Part shown: in pieces, positions 1-10,062 of the stretch
Numbering within the stretch: position 1 is the first letter of the stretch
Layout: each line of letters begins with the position of its first letter
Origin: Mercurialis annua
Lineage: Eukaryota; Streptophyta; Magnoliopsida; Malpighiales; Euphorbiaceae
DNA: 64,000 nt
Assembly (NCBI RefSeq): GCF_937616625.2
Contig: NC_065570.1
Coordinates: 39,315,665 to 39,379,664, forward strand
Direction of reading: 5' to 3'
Program-made: the position numbers and the translations under genes
The notes under the pieces: generated by a model
Database searches by the model: none
Seen by the model: only the letters and a program-made list of their open reading frames with translations
What the model was told of the DNA's origin: nothing

Positions 1-462
1 GAAAACGGACGAGAAACGGAAACCGCGCGACGAACCGTACGTTATCGCCGTTTGAAAGAAATGAACGAAGAAGGAGAAGAAGGATCTGGTGATTCCTTCA
101 TCTGAAGGAAATGATATATAACCTGGCTAATTTGCACTTTGGTCCTTGAAACTTTTCAAAAGTTTCAATTTAGTCCATAACCTATTCGCGTCCAAATTTT
201 AAACGATCTCCGATCGATTCGGAACTGTTACCATAAATACTATAAATTATTTCGCGAACTTTGGCGAAATAAAATCCATTACGGGATTTATAATTTATTT
301 TATATAAATTTCTGAAGTTAAATCCTCAAATCCCGCTAATTAACTTATTAAAATTTAATCTAAATTCCCGATATAATTAAATTAAATTCTTCTTAATTTA
401 ATTTATCGGAAATCTCGACACGTGGCACAACGTAATTACTTAAAATATTTTGGGGTATTACA
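1..462 (-). repeat. 3' LTR of gypsy copy 1, truncated by window
   Basis: Matches 7229-7690 (the start of the 5' LTR) with about eight differences. On the minus strand it begins TGTAATACCCC at 462. A G-box/ABRE-like CACGTG lies at about 419-424 and a TATA-like run near 112-120. Only the U3 part and the beginning of the transcribed leader are inside the window. Confidence 0.93.
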
Positions 463-3400
463 TTCACCCCCCCTTAAAATAAATTCGTCCTCGAATTTAA
501 AACTTAGCCACGTACCTTGAGTAAATAGATAAGGATATTTCTGCTTCATATCCTCTTCTGTCTCCCACGTGCACTCTTCTACAGATTGACTTCTCCAAAG
601 AACTTTCACCATTGGAATTCTTTTCGTTCGCAATTGTCGTATCTGCGTATCGACAATCTGCACTGGCCGTTCTTCGTATGTTAGTTCCTCGCTCACGTCC
701 ACCACTTGTGGTTGAATTATTCGAGAAGGGTCTGGTACATATTTCCGAAGCACTGAAATATGGAAGACAGGATAAACTTGCGACATCTCCTGTGGCAAAT
801 CCAACTTGTAGGCAACTGAGCCTATACGATCTATGATCTGGTATGGTCCGACGTATCTTGGAGCCAACTTGCCCTTCTTTCCGAAACAAATAACTCCCTT
901 CATCGGTGACACTTTGAGAAACACGTAGTCTCCGATCTGAAATTCGATATCCTTTCTCTTGGGGTCCGCGTAACTCTTCTTTCGACTGGAAGTAGTATTT
1001 AGACGTTGCTTTATCAACGGTACTTTTTCAGACGTAATCTGGATGATCTCTGCTCCAGTGAGCTTCCGTTCGCCGACTTCGTCCCAATAGATAGGGGAAC
1101 GACATTTTCGCCCGTATAACGCTTCGTATGGAGCCATCTCGATGCTCGAGTGATAGCTATTGTTGTAGGCGAATTCGACTAGAGGTAGGTACGTATCCCA
1201 ACTACCTCTGAAGTCTAATACGCATAGTCGAAGCATATCTTCTAACGTTTGAATCGTCCGCGTCCGTCTGAGGGTGAAACGCAGTGCTGAAATTCAATCG
1301 CATTCCTAACGCGTCTTGTAAGCTCTTTCAGAAATGAGAGGTAAATACGGAACCTCTATCTAAAACAATTGACACGGGGACTCCCTGTAGGCTCACGATC
1401 TTATCGATGTAAATCTCTGCCAACTTTGCTGCAGAATACGTCGTTTTGATCGGAATGAAGTGCGCTGACTTTGTCAAACGATCTACGATTACCCAAATAG
1501 AGTCAAATCCTTTCTGCGTCTTGGGCAATCCGATTACGAAATCCATCGTGATTTGCTCCCATTTCAACCCCGGGATGGGTAACGGCTGAAGAAATCAGTA
1601 AGGTCGCTGATGCTCCAACTTGACTTGTTGACAAGTCGGGCATTTCGCCACGAACTCTGCGATATCTTTCTTCATTCCGCTCCACCAATACGTTGTCTTG
1701 ATGTCGTGATACATTTTCGTGGAACCAGGATGAACGCTATAGATCTTCCATGAGTCTCCTCCATGATCTTCTGTCTCAAATCGTCAATGTCTGGTATACA
1801 CATTCGATTGCCGTATTTCAAGATTCCGTTGACGATACTGAAATCTTGACTCTTTTCTTGTTGAACTTCCTCAATTAAATGCTTCAATTGAGGGTCGTCC
1901 GCTTACAACTCTTTGATCTGATCTACTAACGTTGATCGTATCGTTAACTGAGCCATTAGGTTTCCGAGAGATGAAATCTCGAACTCCACTCCTTGGCTAA
2001 ACATCGTATGAATCTCGTTGATTAATGGTCTCCGCCATGTCGTTGAAACATGCGCGAGACTTCCTGCCGACTTTCTGCTTAATGCATCCGCCACGACGTT
2101 GGTCTTGCCTGGATGGTATTGTATCGTACAGTCGTAATATTTTAGTAGCTCCATCCATCTCCGCTGTCTGACGTTCAACTCTCGTTGATCGAAAATGTAC
2201 TTGAGACTCTTATGATCCGTAAATATCTCGCACGTGGCACCGTATAAATAATGTCTCCAAATCTTCAGCGCAAAAATCACTGCTGCTAGCTCTAGATCAT
2301 GCGTCGGATAATTCGTCTCGTGCTTTTTAAGCTGTCGCGAAGCATATGCAATCACTCTACCGTGTTGCATAAGGACGCATCCTAGTCCAACTCTTGACGC
2401 ATCACAGTATACTGTGAATCCTTCAGTTCCTTCTGGTAGCACTAATAATGGTGCCGTCGTCAGACACTCTTTCAGTTTCAGAAAACTGAGTTCACACTGG
2501 TCCGTCCAGTTGAATTTCACATTTTTCTGAGTTAATTTCGTCAAAGGTACAGCGATTTTCGAAAAGTCCTGTACAAATCGTCTGTAGTATCCCTCTAAAC
2601 CAAGGAAACTTCGAACTTCAGTAACCGATTCAGGTCGCTTCCATTCTATTACTGCTTCAATCTTCTTTGGGTCAACCTTAATGCCGCTTTGTGAAACCAC
2701 GTGACCTAAGAAAGCCACTTCCGTTAGCCAAAATTCACATTTCGAGAATTTGGCGTAAAGCTGGTGTTCCCTTAGCGTCTGTAGTACTATCCGCAGATGT
2801 TGAGCGTGCTCTTCTTCTAAACGTGAATAGATCAAAATATCGTCGATAAACACGATCACGAATCGATCCAAGTACAGTTTGAATATTCTATTCATCAAAT
2901 CCATGAAGGCTGCTGGGGCGTTCGTCAATCCGAATGGCATAACGAGAAACTCGTAATGACTGTATCGAGTTCGAAAAGCACTCTTCTGAACATCATCATC
3001 GCGAATCTTCAGTTGATGATAGCCTGATCTCAGGTCAATCTTGGAAAAATACTTTGCTCCTTGTAATTGATCGAATAGATCATCGATTCTAGGTAACAGA
3101 TACTTATTCTTGATCGTCACCTTGTTCACCTGTCGATAATCGATACATAGTCGAAGCGATCCATCTTTCTTTTTCACGAATAGCACTGGTGCACCCCACG
3201 GGGATACACTTGGTCTGATGAAACCGCGATCAAACAATTCTTCTAGCTGATTCTTAAGTTCTTTGAGCTCTGCTGGCGCCATCCGATAAGGAGGTATCGA
3301 TATTGGCTTTGTGCCAGGAGCCAATTCGATACAAAACTCAATCTCGCGATCTGGGGGTAATCCAGGTAATTCCTCTGGAAAAACGTCTGGATACTCTGAC

Positions 3401-3771
3401 ACCACTGGTACGTCGCTTAAAGTTGCACCTTTCTTCTCCACGTCTCTTACTATCGCTAAGAATCCTTGACATCCCTTCTTCAACATTCGACAAGCTTTAA
3501 TAGCTGAAATGATACTTGTAGAAGATTCCATCTTATCACCCTGGATTGAAACAGCTTCAATTCCAGGCGTGTTAAACGTCACCGTCTTCCTCCGGCAATC
3601 CACATTGGCATAATGCTGAGCTAGCCAATCCATTCCTAGAATGACGTCAAAAGCTAATACCTCGAGTAAAATCAAGTCGACCAACAAATCTCGTCCTTGA
3701 ACTCTCACAGGACAAGACGGATAAACGATACTAACTTCCACACTTTCGCCAACTGGAGTAGCTACTGACAA
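436..3771 (-). pseudogene. pol: Decayed pol (PR-RT-RNase H-IN-chromodomain), Tekay-like
   Basis: The frame 3771-1903 covers the end of the protease (DVILGMDWL), reverse transcriptase ([17 protein letters not shown]) and RNase H ([16 protein letters not shown]). A TAA then replaces the CAA seen in the intact homologue at 1903-1905. Integrase follows in pieces: 1887-1672 (histidine part of the zinc domain, then a frameshift), 1688-1503 (CPTCQ), 1567-1328 (TMDF and the second catalytic Asp in LDRG, then TGG changed to TGA) and 1236-436 (YVGPY, then the chromodomain-like [12 protein letters not shown] region ending KYPYLF). The lesions rule out a functional polyprotein. Unlike the plus-strand copy, RT here keeps the usual MPFGLT motif. 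Assignment is secure from family motifs and the neighbouring homologue. Confidence 0.93.
463..475 (-). other. Polypurine tract of copy 1
   Basis: Read on the minus strand this is an AAGGGGGGG run directly before the LTR start. It is the expected primer for second-strand synthesis. The plus-strand copy has the same arrangement at 15557-15569. Confidence 0.85.
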
Positions 3772-3932
3772 GGGATTCCTAAGATACGCTGGTTGTACTC
3801 CTAACTTACTAGCGAAGCTAGGTGAAACAAATGAATGCGTAGCGCCCGGATCAAATAAAATTAATGCGTCTTGAGAAGCGATAGGAAAGGTACCTTACAC
3901 CACAGCATTGGAAGCCTGAGCCTCCTGAGGAT

Positions 3933-5282
3933 TCAGTGCAAAGACCCTGGCTTGACTTCCGCCAGCCTACGAAGTCTGACCAGTACCGCGTCCCCCGCCA
4001 TTTCTGCCTCCTCGATTTGCATAACCACGGCCTCTCTGGCCAGTAAAGGTACTTCCTGTCTGATCATATATCGTGACGCTATCTGTTGCGCAGTTCTCTG
4101 CTGCTGATAAGAAGGCTGTACTACAGTAGTCATCGAATCTTGGGGCATCTGCCTCGGACAGTCTCTAGCAAAATAGCCCCGTTGACCACAGTTAAAACAT
4201 GCTCCTGTAGCAATGTAGCACGCGCCGTAGTGCCTTCTATTACAGTTCAGACATAAGGGCACTCCACCTCCCATGTCACTCATCGATCTGGCACTAAATC
4301 TGGTGCCTGAAGTACTAACTCTAGTTCCATACCGAGCTCTTTTATTTCTCTGTTGACGTGATGGGGGTCGAGAATAACTTCTGACGTATGATTGGGTAGG
4401 TGCGCTCTGTACGCTGCGGAACACATCACTCCTCACAGGCGCAACATTGGAAGGATCGGGAATCTTCCCAAAACGGATCAGAGAAACTTCCATTTGCCTA
4501 GCGCTATCGATCAGTTGCACTAGGGTTCTTCCGATATCAGACGTCAGACTCACAAACTCAGCTCCTAGACCCTTTACAAACCTTGAGTTCACTCTGACCG
4601 GGTCTGTAGTCAGGTCTGGTGCAAACCTACTTACCCTGGTAAATTCCGTTACAAACTCTTGAACAGACCGATTGCCTCTACTCAGGGTCAACCACTGACT
4701 ACGATAACTCTCTGTCACCGCATATGGCAAGAAATATTCTCTAAAGTCGTTAGCGAATTCAGCCCAGGTCATAGTGTCCATGGTTGGCTGAATGTGCTGC
4801 TGAAACCAATCTTTCGCGGGTCCTTTCATTGACATTTCCACCATAATGATGGTCTGTCTCTCATTAGCTTGCAGACGTCGAGCGTTACGTTCTACTTCTT
4901 CGAGGAAATCGAGAGCATCGCCTGAGCCGTCAAACTTAGTTGGCTTAAGGCGCATATAAGCCAAGACGATATCTCGGTCAGTGAAAGCCACGTTGAGTAA
5001 CTGTTGCTGCTGTAGTTGTTCATGATGCATATTCTGCACCTCAGCCTGATTAGCTTGCATAGCCGCAATTCCCGTAAGAAACTGATTCAGATCAAAACCC
5101 ACAACATTAGGTTGCTGGGCTTGCGCTTGCACTCCAGGTGCCTGCACTTGGGCCTCTTGGCCACCACCTCCTCCGTGAACAGAAGACTCATCTTGAGCTT
5201 CTGGATGGACATTATGTGCCTCTTCTATAACATTTCGTGCTGCAGAGGCAGCTCGCTCTACTTCTTGTCATTGGTCAGACAT
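3933..5282 (-). pseudogene. gag: Decayed gag, Tekay-like
   Basis: The start is set by homology at MSDQ (ATG at 5282-5280). The fifth codon is TGA where the plus-strand copy has CGA, so translation would end almost at once; the remaining frame is open to 3933. It has a Gln-rich N-terminus, a capsid-like Retrotrans_gag region ([10 protein letters not shown] to the [11 protein letters not shown] segment) and two zinc knuckles. The second knuckle reads [14 protein letters not shown], with Tyr in place of the zinc-binding His present in copy 2. A frameshift near 4070 puts the end of gag out of frame with the protease. Confidence 0.92.
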
Positions 5283-5528
5283 CCTGACCTAGACAAACAG
5301 CGTTACTTAGCCACATAATCGCATATTATCGCAACCGCATATCGTATTAAACGCGCATCTCATCACATGCGAACACACATGTAAGACAGACTCACATCCT
5401 AGAGGGAAAGCTGAAAGTTTGAAAATCAAATGAATACGTACAAAGACAAGACTCGAATCATATGTGCTGCAGTAGAATCCTATGAAAATCAATCACTCTT
5501 CTGACATAAGCAATGGTAACTGGACCAT

Positions 5529-5540
5529 GCTCTGATACCA
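5529..5540 (-). other. Primer binding site (tRNA-iMet)
   Basis: The minus strand reads TGGTATCAGAGC, complementary to the 3' end of plant initiator tRNA-Met, four bases inside the 5' LTR end. Confidence 0.92.
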
Positions 5541-5544
5541 ACAT

Positions 5545-7690
5545 TGTCACGACCCAATCTCAGGGCCGAGACCGGCGCTAGAGAATGGGAGTGGTTGCTC
5601 CGAAAACCGTAGCAAGCCTAAAAACGTAAAATCATTTTTCGCAAACATAAACGTCATGCATGACATACATAGACATGTGTCATGCAGAAGCACACATGCC
5701 AGGCATACATATCCTCTGGCAGTCACAATATAAATAACGCATCGAGCGTAAAACATTTAAAACTTTAAACATTAAAGTTATATTTGCAGAAAACTATACA
5801 TTACAAGCTGACTTACAGGCACTTATCTACTGCAGCTCTAAGAGTAAAGTACTGTTTCTTTACATATTCAAAAATACAGACTTCTGGAAGTAGGATAGAA
5901 GTTCGTTGCTTCAAAGCGTCTTTAACCTGAAAGGAAATCTGTGAGGGGTCAGTATATTGGGATATACTGAGTGAGTTCATACATTTACCAATAAGTATTC
6001 AAATAAAACATAAAATCGCAATCAATCATATGCAGCCAAGTACAGGATCCGATTGAAACCTAAATCCTCAAACATACTAATTAATCGATCAAGCAACCCA
6101 ATCATTAACATCAAATTGTGAGTCCAACTCACTGGTGGCCCAGCCACTAGATACGGGGACTCCAGACTACACCGTAGCTGAGTGCTCACTCGTATCAAAA
6201 TCATAAACCCAATCGTAAACTTCATAATCATCATCAGCTCCCAGCTGAGTTACATCAAAACTGGTGATCACGCAGTCCTATTGTCGCCCAATAGGTAGCA
6301 CGTTCCATCAGATCAATACTGGTTTCAAATCAAGTATATGCAATTCATAAAAAGAATTCGCATCGCAATCATGCAAAACAACATAAAGCTATATAAAAAA
6401 TATTTGCTTAAATAAATACTTTAAAATCAAATCATATAAACTCACAGAAAACGCTTATCCAAAAATACGTCAGGGCTTTAGAACGTCAAGCTTCCCGAAC
6501 TACTGGTCCAGCTGCTTCTTGCCTCGCCGGATCTAAAACAAATTTTAAAACATTTGACTTGTATTAGAATCCTATTCTAAGATTGACTCTAGACTTGCGA
6601 CTCGACATACTGAACTTTTATTAACCGTCGTGCTTCTCACGTATATTCCGATAAACAGTATCAAACTCGTTTACGGATCGTAAATCACTTTTAACTCAAT
6701 CCTCTTTTAACCTCATTAGGTTAACATCTCAAATTAATCGACTACTAATCCATTTTCAAATCTCGATATGCGCGTATATAATTTTCTCGAAAAACTAAGT
6801 CGATTGGCAAAAACACTGTGCGTACGCGCGTCTGCCTGTGCGATTGCACAGGGGACTGTACGTCCGCACAGTGTGACTGTGCGTTCGCACAGTCCATTGA
6901 TTGTGCGTTCGCACAGTCCCGCTGTGCGTTCGCACAGTCCCGCTGTGCGTTCGCACAGTCCGGCTGTGCGACGCACAGCCACGGGCTTTTGCCCGGAACT
7001 CGATTCCGACGAGCTTCAACGCGCCAAAACGCTCAAAACGTATCCAAAACGCTATTTCTAACTTCAAAACACTCTAATACAATCCTATAATCGATAAAAC
7101 GATAAAATCGTTTCGTGGCCTAAAACTTTGAATCGATATAACTCAAAATATAATCAACGAAACGGTAAAACGTCAAGCTTACCGTGATTACCCGTCGAAA
7201 TACGATCGTTTGGAGTTATAGAACGTCGGAAACGGACGAGAAACGGAAACCGCGCGACGAACCGTACGTTATCGTCGTTTGAAAGAAATGAACGAAGAAG
7301 GAGAAGAAGGATCTGGTGATTCCTTCATCTGAAGGAAATGATATATAACCTGGCTAATTTGCACTTTGGTCCTTGAAACTTTTCAAAAGTTTCAATTTAG
7401 TCCATAACCTATTCGCGTCCAAATTTTAAACGATCTCCGATCGATTCAGAACTTTTACCATAAATACTATAAATTATTTCGCGAACTTTGGCGAAATAAA
7501 ATCCATTACGGGATTTATAATTTATTTTATATAAATTTCTGAAGTTAAATCCTCAAATCCCGCTAATTAACTTATTAAAATTTATTCTAAATTCCCGATA
7601 TAATTAAATTAAATTCTTCTTAATTTGATTTATCGGAAATCTCGACACATGGCACAACGTAATTACCTTAAAATATTTTGGGGTATTACA
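5545..7690 (-). repeat. 5' LTR of gypsy copy 1
   Basis: Starts TGTAATACCCC at 7690 and ends GTCGTGACA at 5545; 2146 bp. In transcription order it contains an ACGT box near the start (here CACATG), a TATA-like run, a TTCCTTCA/TGAAGGAA inverted repeat, a splice-donor-like ACG|GTAAGC (GT at 7182-7181), the palindrome array, a CCTATTG/CAATAGG hairpin near 6280, a CAGTATAT/ATATACTG hairpin at 5950-5969, a TTTCAG acceptor-like site (AG at 5928-5927) and the conserved U5 end GCGCCGGTCTCGG. Most of it aligns well with the LTR of the plus-strand copy except for the array. Confidence 0.93.
6814..6979 (-). repeat. Palindrome array in copy 1 LTR (CTGTGCG-NN-CGCACAG)
   Basis: Seven or eight GC-rich palindromes of about 16 bp in AT-rich DNA. 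Four are exactly CTGTGCGTTCGCACAG; others are variants such as CTGTGCGATTGCACAG. Spacers are 2-8 bp. A GC hairpin CGGGC-TTTT-GCCCG (6982-6995) sits beside it. The array lies between the donor-like and acceptor-like sites of the LTR. Confidence 0.9.
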
Positions 7691-7696
7691 AGCATA

Positions 7697-8169
7697 CTAT
7701 TGGTGTCTACTAAAGTTAGCTCTCCAATTGTTAAATATTTGTTGGGCATGTGAATTTCTAAAATTACTCCAATGGTTAGACGTTTGAATTGTTGTGATGC
7801 ATTCCATTTCACTTTCAGTATCATCATCATCATCGTCTTCTATGTTTTCTTCTTCATAAAGTGCTTCTATATCTGTTGGCATGTTTCTTCTAATCAAATT
7901 GTGCAATAAACAACATGCTAGAATGATACGCCCTTGGGTCTTAATTGGATAGTAAGAGCAACTTCTAATAATAGACCATTTTCCCTTAAGCACACCAAAA
8001 CATCTTTCGATAACATTTCTAGCTCTAGAAGGTTTCATGTTAAAATATTCCTCTGCAGTTTGTGGCTGCCTATCACCTCTCCACTCATCTAGATGATAAC
8101 GTTGTCCTCGATATGGAGCAAGAAATCCCTCACCATTGGTGTATCCAACATCCACTAAGTAATAGCAAC
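7697..8169 (-). pseudogene. PIF/Harbinger transposase, exon 3 (C-terminal half)
   Basis: Encodes the C-terminal DDE nuclease part of a Harbinger transposase (HARBI1-like). The exon begins after an acceptor (CTAAG|GTTGC) and reads CYYLVDVGYTNGEGFLAPYRG, which holds the second catalytic Asp. It continues through YHLDEW and NVIERCFGVLKGKW (the catalytic Glu) to IILACCLLHN and an acidic tail. This exon is open. The rest of the gene is on the far side of the retrotransposon at 8208-17808, which entered the preceding intron. Another retrotransposon begins seven bases beyond the stop. Exon 2 carries a frameshift, so the gene is dead. Confidence 0.9.
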
Positions 8170-8236
8170 CTTAGAATATAAAAAAAAAAAAATTTTATGG
8201 CTAGTAGTGTAATACCCCAAAATATTTTAAGATAAT

Positions 8237-8557
8237 GACGTCGTGCCACGTGTCGGGATTTCCGATAAATTAAATTAAGGAGAATTTAGTTTAATTATAT
8301 CGGGAATTTAGAATAAATTTTAATAAGTTAGTTAGCGGGATTTAAGGATTTAACTTCAGAAATTAATATAAAATATATTATAAATCCCGTGACGGAAATT
8401 ATTTCGCCTAAGTCCGCGAAATAATTTATAGTATTAGTGGTAAAAGTTTCGAGTGAATCGGAGACCGTTTAAATTTTGGACGCGGATAGGTTTTGGGCTA
8501 AATTGCAACATTTGAAAAGTTTCAAGAACCAAGTTGCAAATTGACCATTTTATATAT
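8237..8557 (+). promoter_or_regulatory. LTR promoter: bZIP/G-box sites and TATA box
   Basis: TGACGTC (8237-8243) and CACGTGTC (8247-8254) lie 30-47 bp from the LTR start and match binding cores of plant bZIP factors (G-box/ABRE type). The CACGTGTC-like box recurs at the same place in nearly every gypsy LTR here. A TATA box (TTATATAT, about 8550-8557) is followed at once by the inverted repeat TTCCTTCA-AA-TGAAGGAA (8561-8578). Transcription would be expected to start near 8580; this is inferred from the TATA position only. Confidence 0.6.
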
Positions 8558-8720
8558 GATTTCCTTCAAATGAAGGAATGGATCAGAAGCTTAAAACCTT
8601 ATCAGATTTCATTTCTTTCGTTTATCGCCGTTTACACCGTTTCTCTCGTACGATCTCCGTTTCTCGTCCGTTTTCGACGTTCTATAACTCGAATCGATCG
8701 TATTCCGAAGGGCAATCACG

Positions 8721-10062
8721 GTAAGCAAGTCTTTTCTCCATTTTTATGAGTTTATTTGATGGAAAAACGGTTTAAAACGATAGGTTACGGCGAAACCGTA
8801 TCGCGATTACGTATTCGATTCGTTTCAAGCGTTTTTCTTGCGTTTCCGACTAGCTTGATTGATGTTTTGATGAATCTAATGGCTCGGGAATGTTTTAGCA
8901 CGTCGGGAGGGCCTTTTTCAGCGGTCAGGGTCGTGCCCACGAAGGTGCACGACGTGCACAACATCAGTGCACGTCGTGCAGGGGCACGACGTGCACCAGT
9001 GAGGTGCACGACGTGCACCCAAGGTGCACGACGTGCACAAGGGGGGTGCACGACGTGCACCACCCCTCTTTTGAAGGGAATGACCCTAAAAACCTAATTT
9101 GATGATTCCCCATCCCGATATCGACTCCCGGACTCCGAAAATGCGAGATTCGGACGTAAAACGAGTAAATTATGACTAGTTGTTTGGGATAAGTTAGTTT
9201 ATGGATATCAATTGGTTTCATTGAGAAAACCTATATTCTCTATTGAGAATTGAATTGAAAAGTGTTAAGAAATGAGAGAAGAATGATTCGCTTATCGGAA
9301 AAGATTACGTTTGAAGCACGACGGCTTATGTTTTGTGTCTTGTCGTGTCTCGAGTCTAGAGTCAATCTTAGAATAGGATTCTGATGTGAGTCAAATGTTT
9401 TGAAATTGTGTTAGATCCAGCGAGGCAAGAAGGAGCTGGACCAGGAGCTCGGGAAGCTTGACGTTCTAAAGCCCCGACGTATTTTTGGATAAGCGTTTTC
9501 TGTGAGTTTATACGATTTGCTTTTGAAGTATTTATTCAAGCAACTATTTTATATTGCTTTCTATTTGAATTGCATGATTTATATATTAAATCTTTATGTG
9601 AATTGCACATATGCTTGATTTGAAACCAGTATTGATCCGATGGAACGTGCTACCTATTGAGCGGCAATAGGACTGTGTGATCACCAGTTTTGATTTGATA
9701 CAGCTGTGAATATGATTAAGTACATGAATTCTGAAGGTAGATGTATGATTGTGATACGAGAGTGAACTCGGTTACAGTGTAACCTGAGCCCCGTATCTAG
9801 TGGGTTAAACCCACCACTGGGATTAAGAGAAGTGTCGCGACTGACGTGGTAGAGTGTGAATACTCCCGGGTCGGACTATTGGATAAGTCTTCCTCTGAGT
9901 ATATATGGTTAACATATTTGAGGATTAGGGTTTCAATCGGATCTTGTACTTGGCTGCATATGATTGATTACGACTTTATGTTTTATTTGAATACCTATCA
10001 GTAAATGTATGAACTCACTCAGTATATTCCCATATACTGACCCCTCACAGATTTCCTTTCAG
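8721..10062 (+). other. Putative LTR-encoded leader intron
   Basis: A donor-like site ATCACG|GTAAGC (GT at 8721) and an acceptor-like site TTTCCTTTCAG|G (AG at 10061-10062) define a 1342-bp possible intron in the transcribed leader. CTGAC 20-25 bases upstream of the acceptor resembles a plant branch site. Both sites recur at matching places in the other LTR families. It encloses the palindrome array and the main hairpins. A second acceptor-like TTGGTCAG lies directly before the gag ATG (10702-10709), so a longer intron is also possible. No transcript evidence is available. Confidence 0.5.
8945..9060 (+). repeat. Palindrome array in copy 2 5' LTR (GTGCACG-A-CGTGCAC)
   Basis: Six GC-rich palindromic units, mostly GTGCACGACGTGCAC, one in the opposite sense (GTGCACGTCGTGCA). 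Spacers are 2-9 bp. The arms pair perfectly around a single central base. The arm sequence differs from the array at the same LTR position in copy 1, although the surrounding LTR is similar. Confidence 0.92.

Larger units (their letters stand above)
1..7690 (-). mobile_element. Tekay/Del-like Ty3-gypsy retrotransposon copy 1, decayed
   Basis: A minus-strand element with its 5' LTR at 5545-7690, tRNA-Met primer site at 5529-5540, gag and pol between, polypurine tract at 463-475 and a 3' LTR that runs off the window. Gene order PR-RT-RNaseH-IN and a C-terminal chromodomain-like segment place it among chromoviruses; long LTRs and close similarity to the plus-strand copy at 8208-17808 suggest the Tekay (Del) lineage. 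The two LTRs differ at roughly eight places over the 462 bp that can be compared, and the coding region has several stops and frameshifts, so it is older than the plus-strand copy. It inserted just beyond the stop codon of a Harbinger transposase; the outer target duplication lies outside the window. Confidence 0.93.

Noticed and set aside
6734..7090. Four overlapping ORFs over the palindrome array (also at 8756-9221, 16118-16583, 28750-29067, 44141-44569, 52438-52885)
   Set aside because: Frames on both strands are open only because the GC-rich palindromes lack stop codons. They have repetitive low-complexity products (His/Ser/Cys/Arg repeats), no start context and no family features.
8945..9060. 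CRISPR-like array
   Set aside because: Regular short palindromic units suggest it at first sight, but this is plant retrotransposon DNA, spacers are only 2-9 bp and irregular, and there are no cas genes.
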